The notes below the pieces were generated by a model. That model had not been told where the DNA came from, searched no databases, and saw only the letters and a list, made by a program, of their open reading frames with translations. Position numbers and translations under genes: made by a program. From assembly GCA_025594325.1 (NCBI GenBank), contig JANHCV010000004.1, positions 496,001 to 560,000 of the forward strand: a stretch of 64,000 nucleotides of DNA, written 5' to 3'. The first letter of the stretch is position 1; each line of letters starts with the position of its first letter. This document shows positions 1 to 8,573 of this stretch, in pieces. The stretch comes from Blastocladiella emersonii ATCC 22665. Lineage: Eukaryota > Blastocladiomycota > Blastocladiomycetes > Blastocladiales > Blastocladiaceae.

Positions 1-1423
1 AGCGTGCCCGTCTTGTCGGTGCAGATGGCCGTGGCCTCGCCCATGGTCTCGGACGCGTCGAGGTGGCGCACGAAGCACCGGTCCTTGATCATCTTGAACA
101 TGGAGAAGGCGAGCGAGATGGTCACAGCGAGCGGGAGCCCCTCGGGGACCGCGACGACGATGACCGTGACCGAGACGTTGAAGAACTTGAGCAGCTGCGA
201 CAGGTTGCCCGCGGGGAACCCGCCGTTCGGGTACAGCTTGACCTGCGCGACAATGAACCGGATCGTGAGCCCGACAAACGTGATGATGCCCGCGGCGAAC
301 CCGACCTTGCCGATGAGCATGGCCACGTCGCGCAGCTTCTCCTGCAGGACCGTCTCCTGGTTCTGCGCCTCGCTGAGCAGCGTCTGGATCTTGCCGCCCG
401 ACGACCGCGCGCCGACCGACGTCACGAGCATGAGCCCCGTGCCCTCGCTGACCTGGCACCCGGAGAACATGAAGGGCGACTTGGCCGACTTCTTGACGGG
501 TATGCTCTCGCCCGTGAGCGGCGATTCGTCGACCACGAGCCGGTTGCCGCGGACGAAGATGCCGTCGGCGGGGACCTCGTCGCCGACCACGAGCTCGACC
601 AGGTCGCCGACGAGCACGTCCCACGAGGACACCTGGTCCTTCTTGCCGCCGCGGATCACCTTGGTCTTCTTGTCGGACTGCAGCAGCAACAGCTTCTTGA
701 ACTTCTTGTCCTTGGAGTAGTCATTGCCGGCCGTGACGGTCAGCACGATGATGACGGCGCACAGGATCGCGAGCCCCTCGATCCACCCGTCGTGCTGGAT
801 GAAGCCGATGATGAGCGTCACGGCGGCACTGGCGATCAGGATCTTGATGATCGGGTCCTCCTTGATGGTGCCCCACACGATCCCGAGGATGGTCTCGCTC
901 GGTGGCGGCGGGATCAGGTTGATGCCGAACCGGTCCTGCCGCACGACCGCGTCGGCCACCTCCATGGCTACACACACACGCGCGCGCGGAGAGAGACGAG
1001 TCAGCTTGCGCGCGTCGCTTCCGCGGGGCCGCGCGACGACGTACATCCGGGAGCCGTGACCGTGAGCCCGTTCGTCGTGCTGGTGCGGAGAAAGTAGGCG
1101 AGCCCGTCGGCGCCGCCGTACTTGGCGTTGAGGAGCTTGGTCTGCTCGGGGTTCGACCGCTCGTCAAAGTTGACGACGGTGCCGAGCTGGTCCGACGTGA
1201 TGGCGAAGTCGTCGGGCGACATGGCCGGCCCGCCGCCGGGCTGCGACAAGGAGCCGCCGCCCATGGCGGACGAGTCGCCGTCCATGCGCGGTGCGGCCCA
1301 CGGTCCCGTCGGCGTCGACGAGAGCGGCGGGAGGTGGTTGGAGGGGGCGGAACCGGTGCCGCCGAACGAGGACCCGGGTGGCGGCGACGCGGTGGACCCG
1401 TGTGGCGAGACGCCAGAGTACAT
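1..1423 (-). CDS. PMCA-type Ca2+-transporting P-type ATPase, N-terminal part (cut by window edge)
   Basis: This is the N-terminal part of a P-type ATPase that would pump Ca2+ out of the cytosol across the plasma or vacuolar membrane. Exon 1 (1423-1045) encodes a Ser/Gly/Pro-rich cytosolic tail followed by a 'TNGL' segment typical of the PMCA N-terminus. An intron at 1044-968 (gtacgt...gtgtag) is phase 1. Exon 2 runs from 967 to the window edge and shows, in order: the first two membrane helices, the actuator-domain TGES loop ('LTGES'), the M4 motif 'PEGLPLAV' that is diagnostic of type IIB (PMCA) pumps, and the phosphorylation motif 'CTDKTGT', at which the window stops. The catalytic P/N domains, M5-M10 and any C-terminal calmodulin-binding region lie outside. 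In fungi the likely counterpart is the vacuolar or plasma-membrane PMC1 type. The start at 1423 is the first in-frame Met. Family assignment is strong; membrane location is inferred. Confidence 0.93.
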
Positions 1424-2499
1424 GGTGGTGGCGGAGATGGCACGGTGGCCGAGGCGCTAGTGGTAGTACGCTCGCGGCCGGGGCGCGTAGGGCAGCTACA
1501 CGCGTGGGCGGCGGTCAGGGGTTTCGGCGGAGCGCGGGTCGGGAAGGAGAGCTAAGCGCACAATGTGGGTGCGTGCGCGGCGGTGTCGAGTCGAACACTA
1601 GCGTCGGATGCTCGCCCGACCAGCAGCAGACGAGCGCGGGTCGAGTTGGTGTAGCGTCGCGTGTTCGGTCGTCGCGCGAGTCGGCGGCGGATGCATGCGA
1701 GTCCGTGGCACGCGATTCCGAGGGGGATCGCGGCGCGCGCGCGAGATGGGTGCGCGAGCGGGCGTGCGCGAGCGGCGGCGGCTGGGATAAGGGGGAGTGC
1801 TTCGTCCGCTGCTCTGCCTCGCAGTGAGTAAGCAAGTTGTGCAGGATCGGGACAGTCTGGCTGATTCGCGCGCGCGAGGAAGCGGGCGTCTCAGAAGCGG
1901 GTGGAGAGGTGCGGCGACGGGTCGAGGGGGGAGACAAAAGCGGACGTCCCGTGCGGACCGACGCGTCGCAACGTGAGCCGCGATTGCGGATAGCGACTCC
2001 TGAACCGCACGCCGGCTTCGGACATCGGTGCGCCAACTCACGATGTCTCCCGTTCGGCGCGCGGGCCAGGGCGGGCGGAGACGCGCGAGGCGGCCGGGCG
2101 AGCGACGCGACGCGTCAGCGCGACGCGCCTCGAAATCGCGTGACTGGCACGTCACGTCCGTCGTTCTCTTAATTTTGTCTCGCGTCTCACGTTTCAAGTC
2201 GCGTCGCGCCCCGTCACGGCAAGTTGGGAGACATGCGGGACGGATCAAGTTCTAGGGCTATTCTAGAAATGTCTTCAAAGGCAAGGGGCGGGCAGAGCCC
2301 ATTCGACGAATAATGCGGGCGAATTCGAGTCGGAGCGCAACTGGAGGAAGAGGCAACGGTGCGACAGCGCACACAAAGAGGGTTAGAAACTGTTTAATTA
2401 ATAAACACAACATGCTTCGACGCGTCATGACTACAACGAGCGTGAGCAAATGAATCCATGGCTCCCGCGGCTGGCTTGGGCTCCGGTTTGACGTTAAGC
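1424..2499. other. Intergenic, upstream of Ca2+-ATPase
   Basis: About 1.1 kb between the start of the Ca2+ pump and the decayed 3' end of LRR copy A. It should hold the pump promoter. Open frames here are overlapping, compositionally biased and show no recognisable protein features. I see no convincing RNA gene or repeat. Confidence 0.5.
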
Positions 2500-2643
2500 G
2501 ACGTGCGCCAAACGTCTCCCAAAGCGTATATAGCGGGAAAACGAAGCATGCCACGATGACGGCATCAAGTCAAGATCTGCTTGGCCCAAACGACAACGCT
2601 CCAGGCAAACTTCCTCCCATTCACGCTCTCTGAGCGCGAGAAT
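2500..2643 (-). pseudogene. Out-of-frame 3' remnant of LRR copy A
   Basis: Downstream of the frameshift at about 2644 the third minus-strand frame still encodes a stretch homologous to the C-terminal end of copy B (WEEVCLERC, then LDLMPSSWHASF). This marks the original coding end of the gene. Either a single-base insertion or a sequencing error would explain it. Confidence 0.6.
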
Positions 2644-4234
2644 CTAAGTCTTGCATCGGTTCGAGCGATCTGCGGCTCACATCCTTGAGAGTCAGTGTTG
2701 TCAAGTTCGGCGGAAGGCAGTTTGCCAGCACACCAACGCTTTTGTCCGCCATTCCGCACTCGCTCAAGTCGAGCGAGATAAGGGCGGCGGGGAGATGAGG
2801 CACGATTGTCGCAACAGCTTCGTCTACAAGCGGGTTGTACGATAGATCGAGCGAGGTTAGTCCGGATGGAAGCGGGTGACGCTTGAGTGCACGGGCGCTC
2901 TTCAATCCTAAACCGCATCTTGAAAGATTGAGCGATGTGAGACTTGCAGGAAGGTGAGCGAGGAGCCGTGCGATAACTGGGTCGGCAAGCCGGCTGTGGC
3001 CAAGGTCAAACTCTGCTAGCTGGGACGGAATGTGAAGCGCCCAAACCGAACAGTCGAGATTGGCATGAGGTGCGCTGTAGAGCCGCAGTTTGCGTAAAGA
3101 AGCCGGGAGCGCGGGAATAAGTTGACACAGCTGGATCTGAGTGAGGCGGTGGCCAAGTGACAACGAGAGTGAGGTAAGCTTGCGAGCATGGCGAAGAGCT
3201 TGGGCCAGGGAAGCCATGGCATGGACGTTGAACTTGCAGTCAGAAATGATCAGCGTGTGAAGGTTCGCAGTCGGAAGACTGGTGAAAAAGGTCGTTGAGC
3301 GCTCGAGCAGGGTGAAATCGTAGCAGTCAAACTCAAAGACCTCGGGCGAAGTTGGAAATAGGCCGGCCAGCACGATTTTGTGGCGCGGGTCGACCCACGA
3401 GCGTTCAAGTTTAATCTTCTTCGCCGAGTACGGGGGAGGGCGGTACAGCGGCGGTGAGATTTGCACATGATGCTCGTCAACCTCAGGTCGCAGGCAAGCA
3501 AAAGTAAGCACTTCGAGAGTCGCGGGAATATCGATCGTCAGCGCCTGCGAAACGTTCAAGCCGCAGCTGTCAAACGTCAGCGAAGCGACACGTTGGTTGC
3601 CATTGGCGAGGGCATCATTGAATGCCTGGATACCGAGGGCGGTCAAGCGACCGTGAATGCGGATATCTGCCGCCTCATGCGAGGGAGGCGCCTGGCTTAA
3701 CTGCAAAACGCAGTTGTCGCCAAGCTCAACTCTTGGAGTTGATTTCTGCATCAGGTATTTGCTGTCTTGAATCCACAACACATTGTTGTGAAGGTGTTGT
3801 GAAGGATCCCATGGCAGCGGCCATTGTGCGTCGTATCCTCGGAGTCCAAGCACGCCCATAGTCGCTGAGTGCTCGTAAAGCCCCGAGGGCAGCTTGAGGG
3901 GAAGCCCCGAGTCGCGCCACCAGTCCATGACCTTGAAGTAGCGACTCTCGTGGAGGTGCGAGTCGTACCAGGTCGGGATCGAGTAGACGAGAGGCAAGCG
4001 AGACCAGACCCAGGTGTCGAGCAGCGCGACATTGCCCGTCGCGCAGGCCTCGTCCATGGTAAGCTTGGGCGAGCGCTTTAATATGGCACGCATGACCTCG
4101 GGAATGGCATCGCGGCGCAAAACGCGGGCGTATTGAGCGAGAGCTTGCACGTCGTCGGGATCGTGGATCGCGACTGCGGCGCACAGGATGCGCTCAACGA
4201 TCTCGGTGGGAATAAACAGCCTGTTCGGATCCAT
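2621..4234 (-). CDS. LRR (RNI-type) protein with 'DWWRDSGLP' N-terminal module, copy A; 3' end frameshifted
   Basis: An uninterrupted frame of 537 codons. The N-terminal ~130 residues (IPTEIVERIL...; 'ALAQYARVLRRDA'; 'VMDWWRDSGLPLKL') match the start of copies B and C in this window and resemble a large family I associate with Blastocladiomycota. The opening 'IPTEIVERIL' is F-box-like in character, but I cannot confirm an F-box. The rest is RNI-type leucine-rich repeats ('LTSLDLSYNPL', 'LISLDLSECGMAD'). A frameshift near 2644 (one extra base relative to the paralogues) ends the protein early. In the next frame, from about 2643 down to about 2500, residues align with the C-terminus of copy B ('EREWEEVCLERC' against 'EREWEQLSLNDC', then 'MPSSWHASF' against 'VPAAWHSNY'). 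The protein is therefore about 45 residues short of its family. Its function is unknown; protein-protein interaction through the LRR is likely. Confidence 0.75.
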   Translation of the reverse strand: MDPNRLFIPTEIVERILCAAVAIHDPDDVQALAQYARVLRRDAIPEVMRAILKRSPKLTMDEACATGNVALLDTWVWSRLPLVYSIPTWYDSHLHESRYFKVMDWWRDSGLPLKLPSGLYEHSATMGVLGLRGYDAQWPLPWDPSQHLHNNVLWIQDSKYLMQKSTPRVELGDNCVLQLSQAPPSHEAADIRIHGRLTALGIQAFNDALANGNQRVASLTFDSCGLNVSQALTIDIPATLEVLTFACLRPEVDEHHVQISPPLYRPPPYSAKKIKLERSWVDPRHKIVLAGLFPTSPEVFEFDCYDFTLLERSTTFFTSLPTANLHTLIISDCKFNVHAMASLAQALRHARKLTSLSLSLGHRLTQIQLCQLIPALPASLRKLRLYSAPHANLDCSVWALHIPSQLAEFDLGHSRLADPVIARLLAHLPASLTSLNLSRCGLGLKSARALKRHPLPSGLTSLDLSYNPLVDEAVATIVPHLPAALISLDLSECGMADKSVGVLANCLPPNLTTLTLKDVSRRSLEPMQDLDSRAQRA

Positions 4235-4456
4235 TGCAGCAACTGATTATTCAAGTTTCATGGGGTGGGATGATTACTCGCCGGGGCAGGGAGAGCAGGG
4301 AGGCAGCGTGTGGTCGTCGGGCCTGCTGGGGAGGGGCAGCGTCCGCGGAGGAGCACAATTTCGGACCGACCGACCAGGCGCTTGCGTCGGAGAAACCTCG
4401 GATCACTCCGTGTTGAGGGTTCGCGGTGCTGGTTCGCAACCCTTGTTGATTCTCAA

Positions 4457-4674
4457 GGGGCAGGGATGGGCCAATTTTTTTGCGGCTGGCGTGACCCGGC
4501 TGCCACTCCTCTCCCAGCTTGGCGCCGTGGCGCCCAGTCCTTGCGGTCCGGCGCCACACCGGAGGCGGCGCCACAGTCCCTGGCCGAGAGCGCTGACCGC
4601 CGAGCCGCAAGCTGGGAGAGGAGTGGCAGCCGGGTCACGCCAGCCGCAAAAAAAATTGGCCCATCGGGTGCCCC
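4457..4674. repeat. 218-bp foldback / MITE-like inverted repeat
   Basis: Two arms of about 60-65 bp, roughly 4457-4521 and 4608-4674, are near-perfect reverse complements. They include the stretches GGCTGGCGTGACCCGG and CTGGGAGAGGAGTGGCAG. The arms differ by one base in the A/T run (7 T against 8 A) and by a short mismatch near the outer end. The outer termini read GGGGCA...TGCCCC. The ~86-bp loop is GC-rich with smaller GGCGCC palindromes. No open frame of interest lies inside. The element sits in the divergent promoter between LRR copy A and the ADCK kinase. No clear target-site duplication could be settled by eye. It could be a miniature inverted-repeat transposable element or a large transcriptional hairpin. 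Confidence 0.8.
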
Positions 4675-4699
4675 CTCTCCTCTCCTTTCAACGAATCCC

Positions 4700-4705
4700 A
4701 TGTAA
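4700..4705 (+). promoter_or_regulatory. Start-stop element (ATG TAA) in the ADCK leader
   Basis: ATG directly followed by TAA, 26 bp before the ADCK start codon, in a favourable CCC context. If it is within the mRNA it would be a minimal upstream ORF. It could also be chance. Confidence 0.3.
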
Positions 4706-4730
4706 ACAACTTGCACACCGATAGACCACC

Positions 4731-6530
4731 ATGTTCACGCTGCTCCACCACGCGCGCCGCCGCGCCGCCTTCGCTGCTGCCGGCAGCGCGGCCCCGCGCT
4801 CGGCGTTCCGGCGCGCCGCGGGCTTCACGGGCCGCACGCTCCTGGACGCCGCGGTTCTCGGCGGCGGGTACGCGTACTACCAGCACGAGATCGCGCGGGA
4901 CCCGTCGTTCCGGGAGACGATGAAGGGCGTGGCGCGTCCCGCGCACTTCTGGGTGCGCGTGTTCCCCGTGTACGCGCACTACCGGCTCGTCGAGTTCAAG
5001 CTGAACCGGACGGGCGCATCCCCCAAAGACCGCGACGCGGCGTTCGACGTGCTGCACGACAAGTACGCGCCGATCGCGCTGTCGATCATCCTGGAGCTCG
5101 GCGGCCTGTACATCAAGCTGGGCCAGGTCGGCGCGACGCGCGCGGACATCATGCCGCCGCAGTACCGCGCGGCCTTCGCGACGCTGCTCGACAATGTGCC
5201 CGCGCTGACGGGCGACGAGGTGCGCGCGCTCGCGAGCGAGGCGTTGGGCAAGCCGCTCGACGCCGTGTTCTCCGAGTTCGGCGACACGCCCCTCGGCGCC
5301 GCGAGTATCGGGCAGGCGCACCTGGCGCGTCTCGCGGATGACGGGCGCGAGGTCGTGGTCAAGGTCGCGTACCCGGACGCGGCGGCGCGGTTCGATCTCG
5401 ACTTTGCCACCGCGGCCAAGTTCGTGGCGCTGGCGCAGCCCGAGCAGCTGCCGTTCCTCAAGGAGATGCGGGCGCAGTTCGCGACCGAGTTCGATTTCGC
5501 GCGCGAGGCGTGGGCGCTGACGACGGTGCGCGAGAACCTCGAGCGCGCGGGCGTCGCGCGCAAGTTCCGGGTGACGATCCCGCGCGTCGTCGGCGAGCAC
5601 TCGAACGCGCGCATCCTCGTCATGGAGCGGCTGCCGGGGACCAAGCTCGTCGACGCGGTCCTCGACCACTACGCGGACGTGGCCCGCGCCATGGGCATGT
5701 CGCTCGAGGAGCTCATGGGCGCGGGCGCCGCGGCCGCGTCGCGCAAGCGGTCCGACATGGTCGCTGGGACCGCTCCCGCGGAACAGCATACGCCGTCGCG
5801 GTGGTCGCTGGTCCGCGGCACCCTGCACATGTATCTCAACCAGTACCTCGGGTGGTACGCTGCGTGGGCGTGGAACCACACGGCCGGCCTCGCGTCCCCC
5901 AAACTTGCCGTCGCGTACCCGTTCGTCGCGCCGCCGCTCGACGGCGACGAGCTGCTGCGCACGCTGTTCGCGGTGCACGGGCACCAGCTGCTGGTCGACG
6001 GCCTGTTCAACGGTGACCCGCACCCGGGCAACATCCTGCTCTCCCGCTCGCCGCGCGACGGGCACCCCGAGATCGGGCTGATCGACTACGGCCAGGTCAA
6101 GGCGCTGTCGCGGTCGCACCGGCGGCACCTGGCGCGCCTGATCGTGGCGCTGGCCGACGAGGACCGGGCCGCGGTCCTCGCGGCGATGCGCGCGGCGAGC
6201 CTGCGCAGCGAGAAGGGCGACCCGGACACGCTGTATCGGACGGGCGTGATGTTTTTGGCATCGGACGAGAACGACATGGGGATCAACGTGCAGCAGTACT
6301 CTGAAATACTGGCGGCGCGCGACCCGATGGTCGCCGTGCCCGACTGGATCGTGATCGCGCTCCGCATGACGCTGCTGCTGCGCGGGCTCGGCACGCTGCT
6401 CGCGCCGCACGCGCCCGTCAACTCGGCCAAGCTGTGGCGCCCGATCGCGGAGCGGGTCCTGGCCGAGATTGGGGATGAGGAGGGCGACGGCGAGGATGAG
6501 CACGCGGTGGTGGTCCCGCCGCACTACTGA
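4731..6530 (+). CDS. ADCK/ABC1 (UbiB) family atypical kinase, mitochondrial
   Basis: A single-exon gene of 599 aa. UbiB/ADCK proteins are atypical kinase-fold ATPases, most of them mitochondrial, that support coenzyme Q biosynthesis or lipid homeostasis. The first ~30 residues are Arg/Ala-rich without acidic residues, consistent with a mitochondrial presequence. Family motifs are intact: KxGQ as 'KLGQ' (129-132), the Ala-rich nucleotide loop as 'ASIGQ' (191-195), the invariant Lys in 'VVVKVAYP' (211), 'MERLPG' (~298), the catalytic-loop 'NGDPHPGNI' (427-435) and the DFG equivalent 'IDYGQ' (451-455). An insertion of ~70 residues (330-400, 'LEELMGAGAAAASRKR' onward) lies between the MERLPG segment and the catalytic loop. 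The C-terminus is acidic. It is closer to the ADCK1/MCP2-like groups than to COQ8 as far as I can judge. COQ10 is encoded 7 kb away but the genes are not co-transcribed. Confidence 0.9.
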   Translation: MFTLLHHARRRAAFAAAGSAAPRSAFRRAAGFTGRTLLDAAVLGGGYAYYQHEIARDPSFRETMKGVARPAHFWVRVFPVYAHYRLVEFKLNRTGASPKDRDAAFDVLHDKYAPIALSIILELGGLYIKLGQVGATRADIMPPQYRAAFATLLDNVPALTGDEVRALASEALGKPLDAVFSEFGDTPLGAASIGQAHLARLADDGREVVVKVAYPDAAARFDLDFATAAKFVALAQPEQLPFLKEMRAQFATEFDFAREAWALTTVRENLERAGVARKFRVTIPRVVGEHSNARILVMERLPGTKLVDAVLDHYADVARAMGMSLEELMGAGAAAASRKRSDMVAGTAPAEQHTPSRWSLVRGTLHMYLNQYLGWYAAWAWNHTAGLASPKLAVAYPFVAPPLDGDELLRTLFAVHGHQLLVDGLFNGDPHPGNILLSRSPRDGHPEIGLIDYGQVKALSRSHRRHLARLIVALADEDRAAVLAAMRAASLRSEKGDPDTLYRTGVMFLASDENDMGINVQQYSEILAARDPMVAVPDWIVIALRMTLLLRGLGTLLAPHAPVNSAKLWRPIAERVLAEIGDEEGDGEDEHAVVVPPHY

Positions 6531-6632
6531 TGGAATGAGAAAGTGAATATGAATGAATGAATAGATTGCATTCTGTATGGCTTTGTATCGTTCTATGGTC
6601 CTCCTCCTCTTCCACTCTCACTCGCATCATCA

Positions 6633-8538
6633 TCATGGCCGGAGCTGGCCCGCCGGCCCGGCCGGTCCACGCGCGCCGACCCCCGCGGCCACCGGCGGCC
6701 CAGCACCCGTCCCCGCCGCCATCTGCTCGGCTCGCCACGCAAAGTAGCGGTCGAGGAGCGACAGGAGGTCCTGGCGTCGCGTGGGCTTGGGCACGAAATC
6801 GTGCATCCCCGTCGAGAGACACGTGTACCGCTCCTCGGGGAGCGCCGAGGCCGTCATGGCGCAGATGAACGGCAGCCCGTCGCCGTGGGTCGCTCCGCGG
6901 GGCGCGCCGGGCCGCGGCGTGGACGCGCGGGCGAGGATCGCGCGGGTGGCGTCGAGGCCGTCCATGACGGGCATCGACACGTCCATGAACACGATCGAGA
7001 CGCCCGGGCGGGCCTCGACGTACGCCACGGCCTCGGCGCCGTTGTTGGCGGTCTCGACGTTATCGACGCCCATGGACCGCAGCGTGCGCGCCGCGACCAT
7101 CTGGTTGATGGCGTTGTCGTCGACGACGAGCACCTTGAGGTTCGCGAGCCGGTCGCGGTGCGCCTCGTCGGCGGCGGGCGTGACGCTTGACCGGGACAAG
7201 GATCCACTCGCGGCTTTCGACTGCAGCTCGAGCGGGGACACGAGGAGCGGGGCTACACTCGGCGCGACGCCCGTCCCGCCGGCCTGGTTGAACTGCGCGA
7301 GCTGCTGCTGGTACTGCTGCTGGCCGGCGAACCGCGCCTGGTAGTACTCGAGGAGCGCGGTGCGGAGCATCTCGTCGAGGTTGCGCGTCTTGACGGGTTT
7401 CGTGACCGTGTGGCGGGCGAGCGTGTCGCCGGCGGCGGCCAGCCGCGACCCGGACTTGATGCGCATCAGGACGACCACGGGGACACGCTGCTGCCAGTGC
7501 GCGAGCCGCGCCGCGTCGTCGGCCGCGAGCCCGCGCGCCGTGTCCTCGTCGACGACGAGCGCGTCGAACCCGAGGTCCGCCGACGGCGACAGCAGCGCGA
7601 GGTTGAGCGGCGGGACGGCGTCGAGGCCCGTCGGGAGGAACCGGCACCGGCGCAGGATCGCGAGGAGCGCGGTGCGCTCCGTGGAACTGCCCGACAGGAC
7701 GCCGACGCGCGTGCCCTCAAACGCGATGGCGACGTTGTTGGTCGGCGTGTACTCCTCGCTGACGGGGGCGGGGCCGGCGGACGGCGAGCCGAGTGGCGCG
7801 TCGAGCAGCGTGGCCGACCCGTCGGGCGCCGCGGGGAAGAGGAGCATGACGGTGAACAGGGCGCCGATCCCTGGCACGCTGTCGACGATGATGCGTCCGT
7901 GGTGCAGCTCGACGAGGCGCGACGTGATGGCGAGCCCGAGCCCGGTGCCCTGGAACCGGCGGGCGATAGTCGCGTCGAGCTGCTGGAACTTTTCGAAGAG
8001 CAGGTGGATCTTGTCCTGCTCGATGCCGATGCCCGAGTCGCGCAGCTGGAAGAAGACGCGGACGAGTTTGCGGTCGGCGGCGAGCGCCGGGTTGTAGTAG
8101 TCGAGGACGCGCTGTTTCCGCTGCTTTGCGCCGTCGGGCGTGATGTAGTAGGACGCGGGCTCGGCCGTGGTGACGGTGAGCGTGACGCTGCCGGCGGAGG
8201 TGAACTTGATGGCGTTGGACAGCAGGTTGACGAGGATCTGGCGCAGGCGCAGCTTGTCGCCGAGGACCGCGTCGACGGCGTGGTCGAGGACCGCGTACAC
8301 GGCGATGCCCTTCTTGTCGGCGGCCGAGTACACGACCTCGACCGACTGCTCGGCGACGTCGGTGATGGACAGCGGCGCCTCCTCCATGGTGAACTGGGCG
8401 CCGTGGAACTCGAGCTTGGACAGGTCGAGGATATCGTTGACGAGGTTGAGCAGTGTGTTGGACGAGACGGCGACGATCTCGAGAATGTCGCGCATGTCGC
8501 GGGTCAGCTCGTACTGCGACAGGAGCAGGTCGACGAAC

Positions 8539-8573
<35 letters not shown>

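Noticed and set aside
4635-6524. 629-codon minus-strand open frame over ADCK
   Set aside because: Arg/Glu/His-rich shadow; the plus strand carries all the ADCK motifs.
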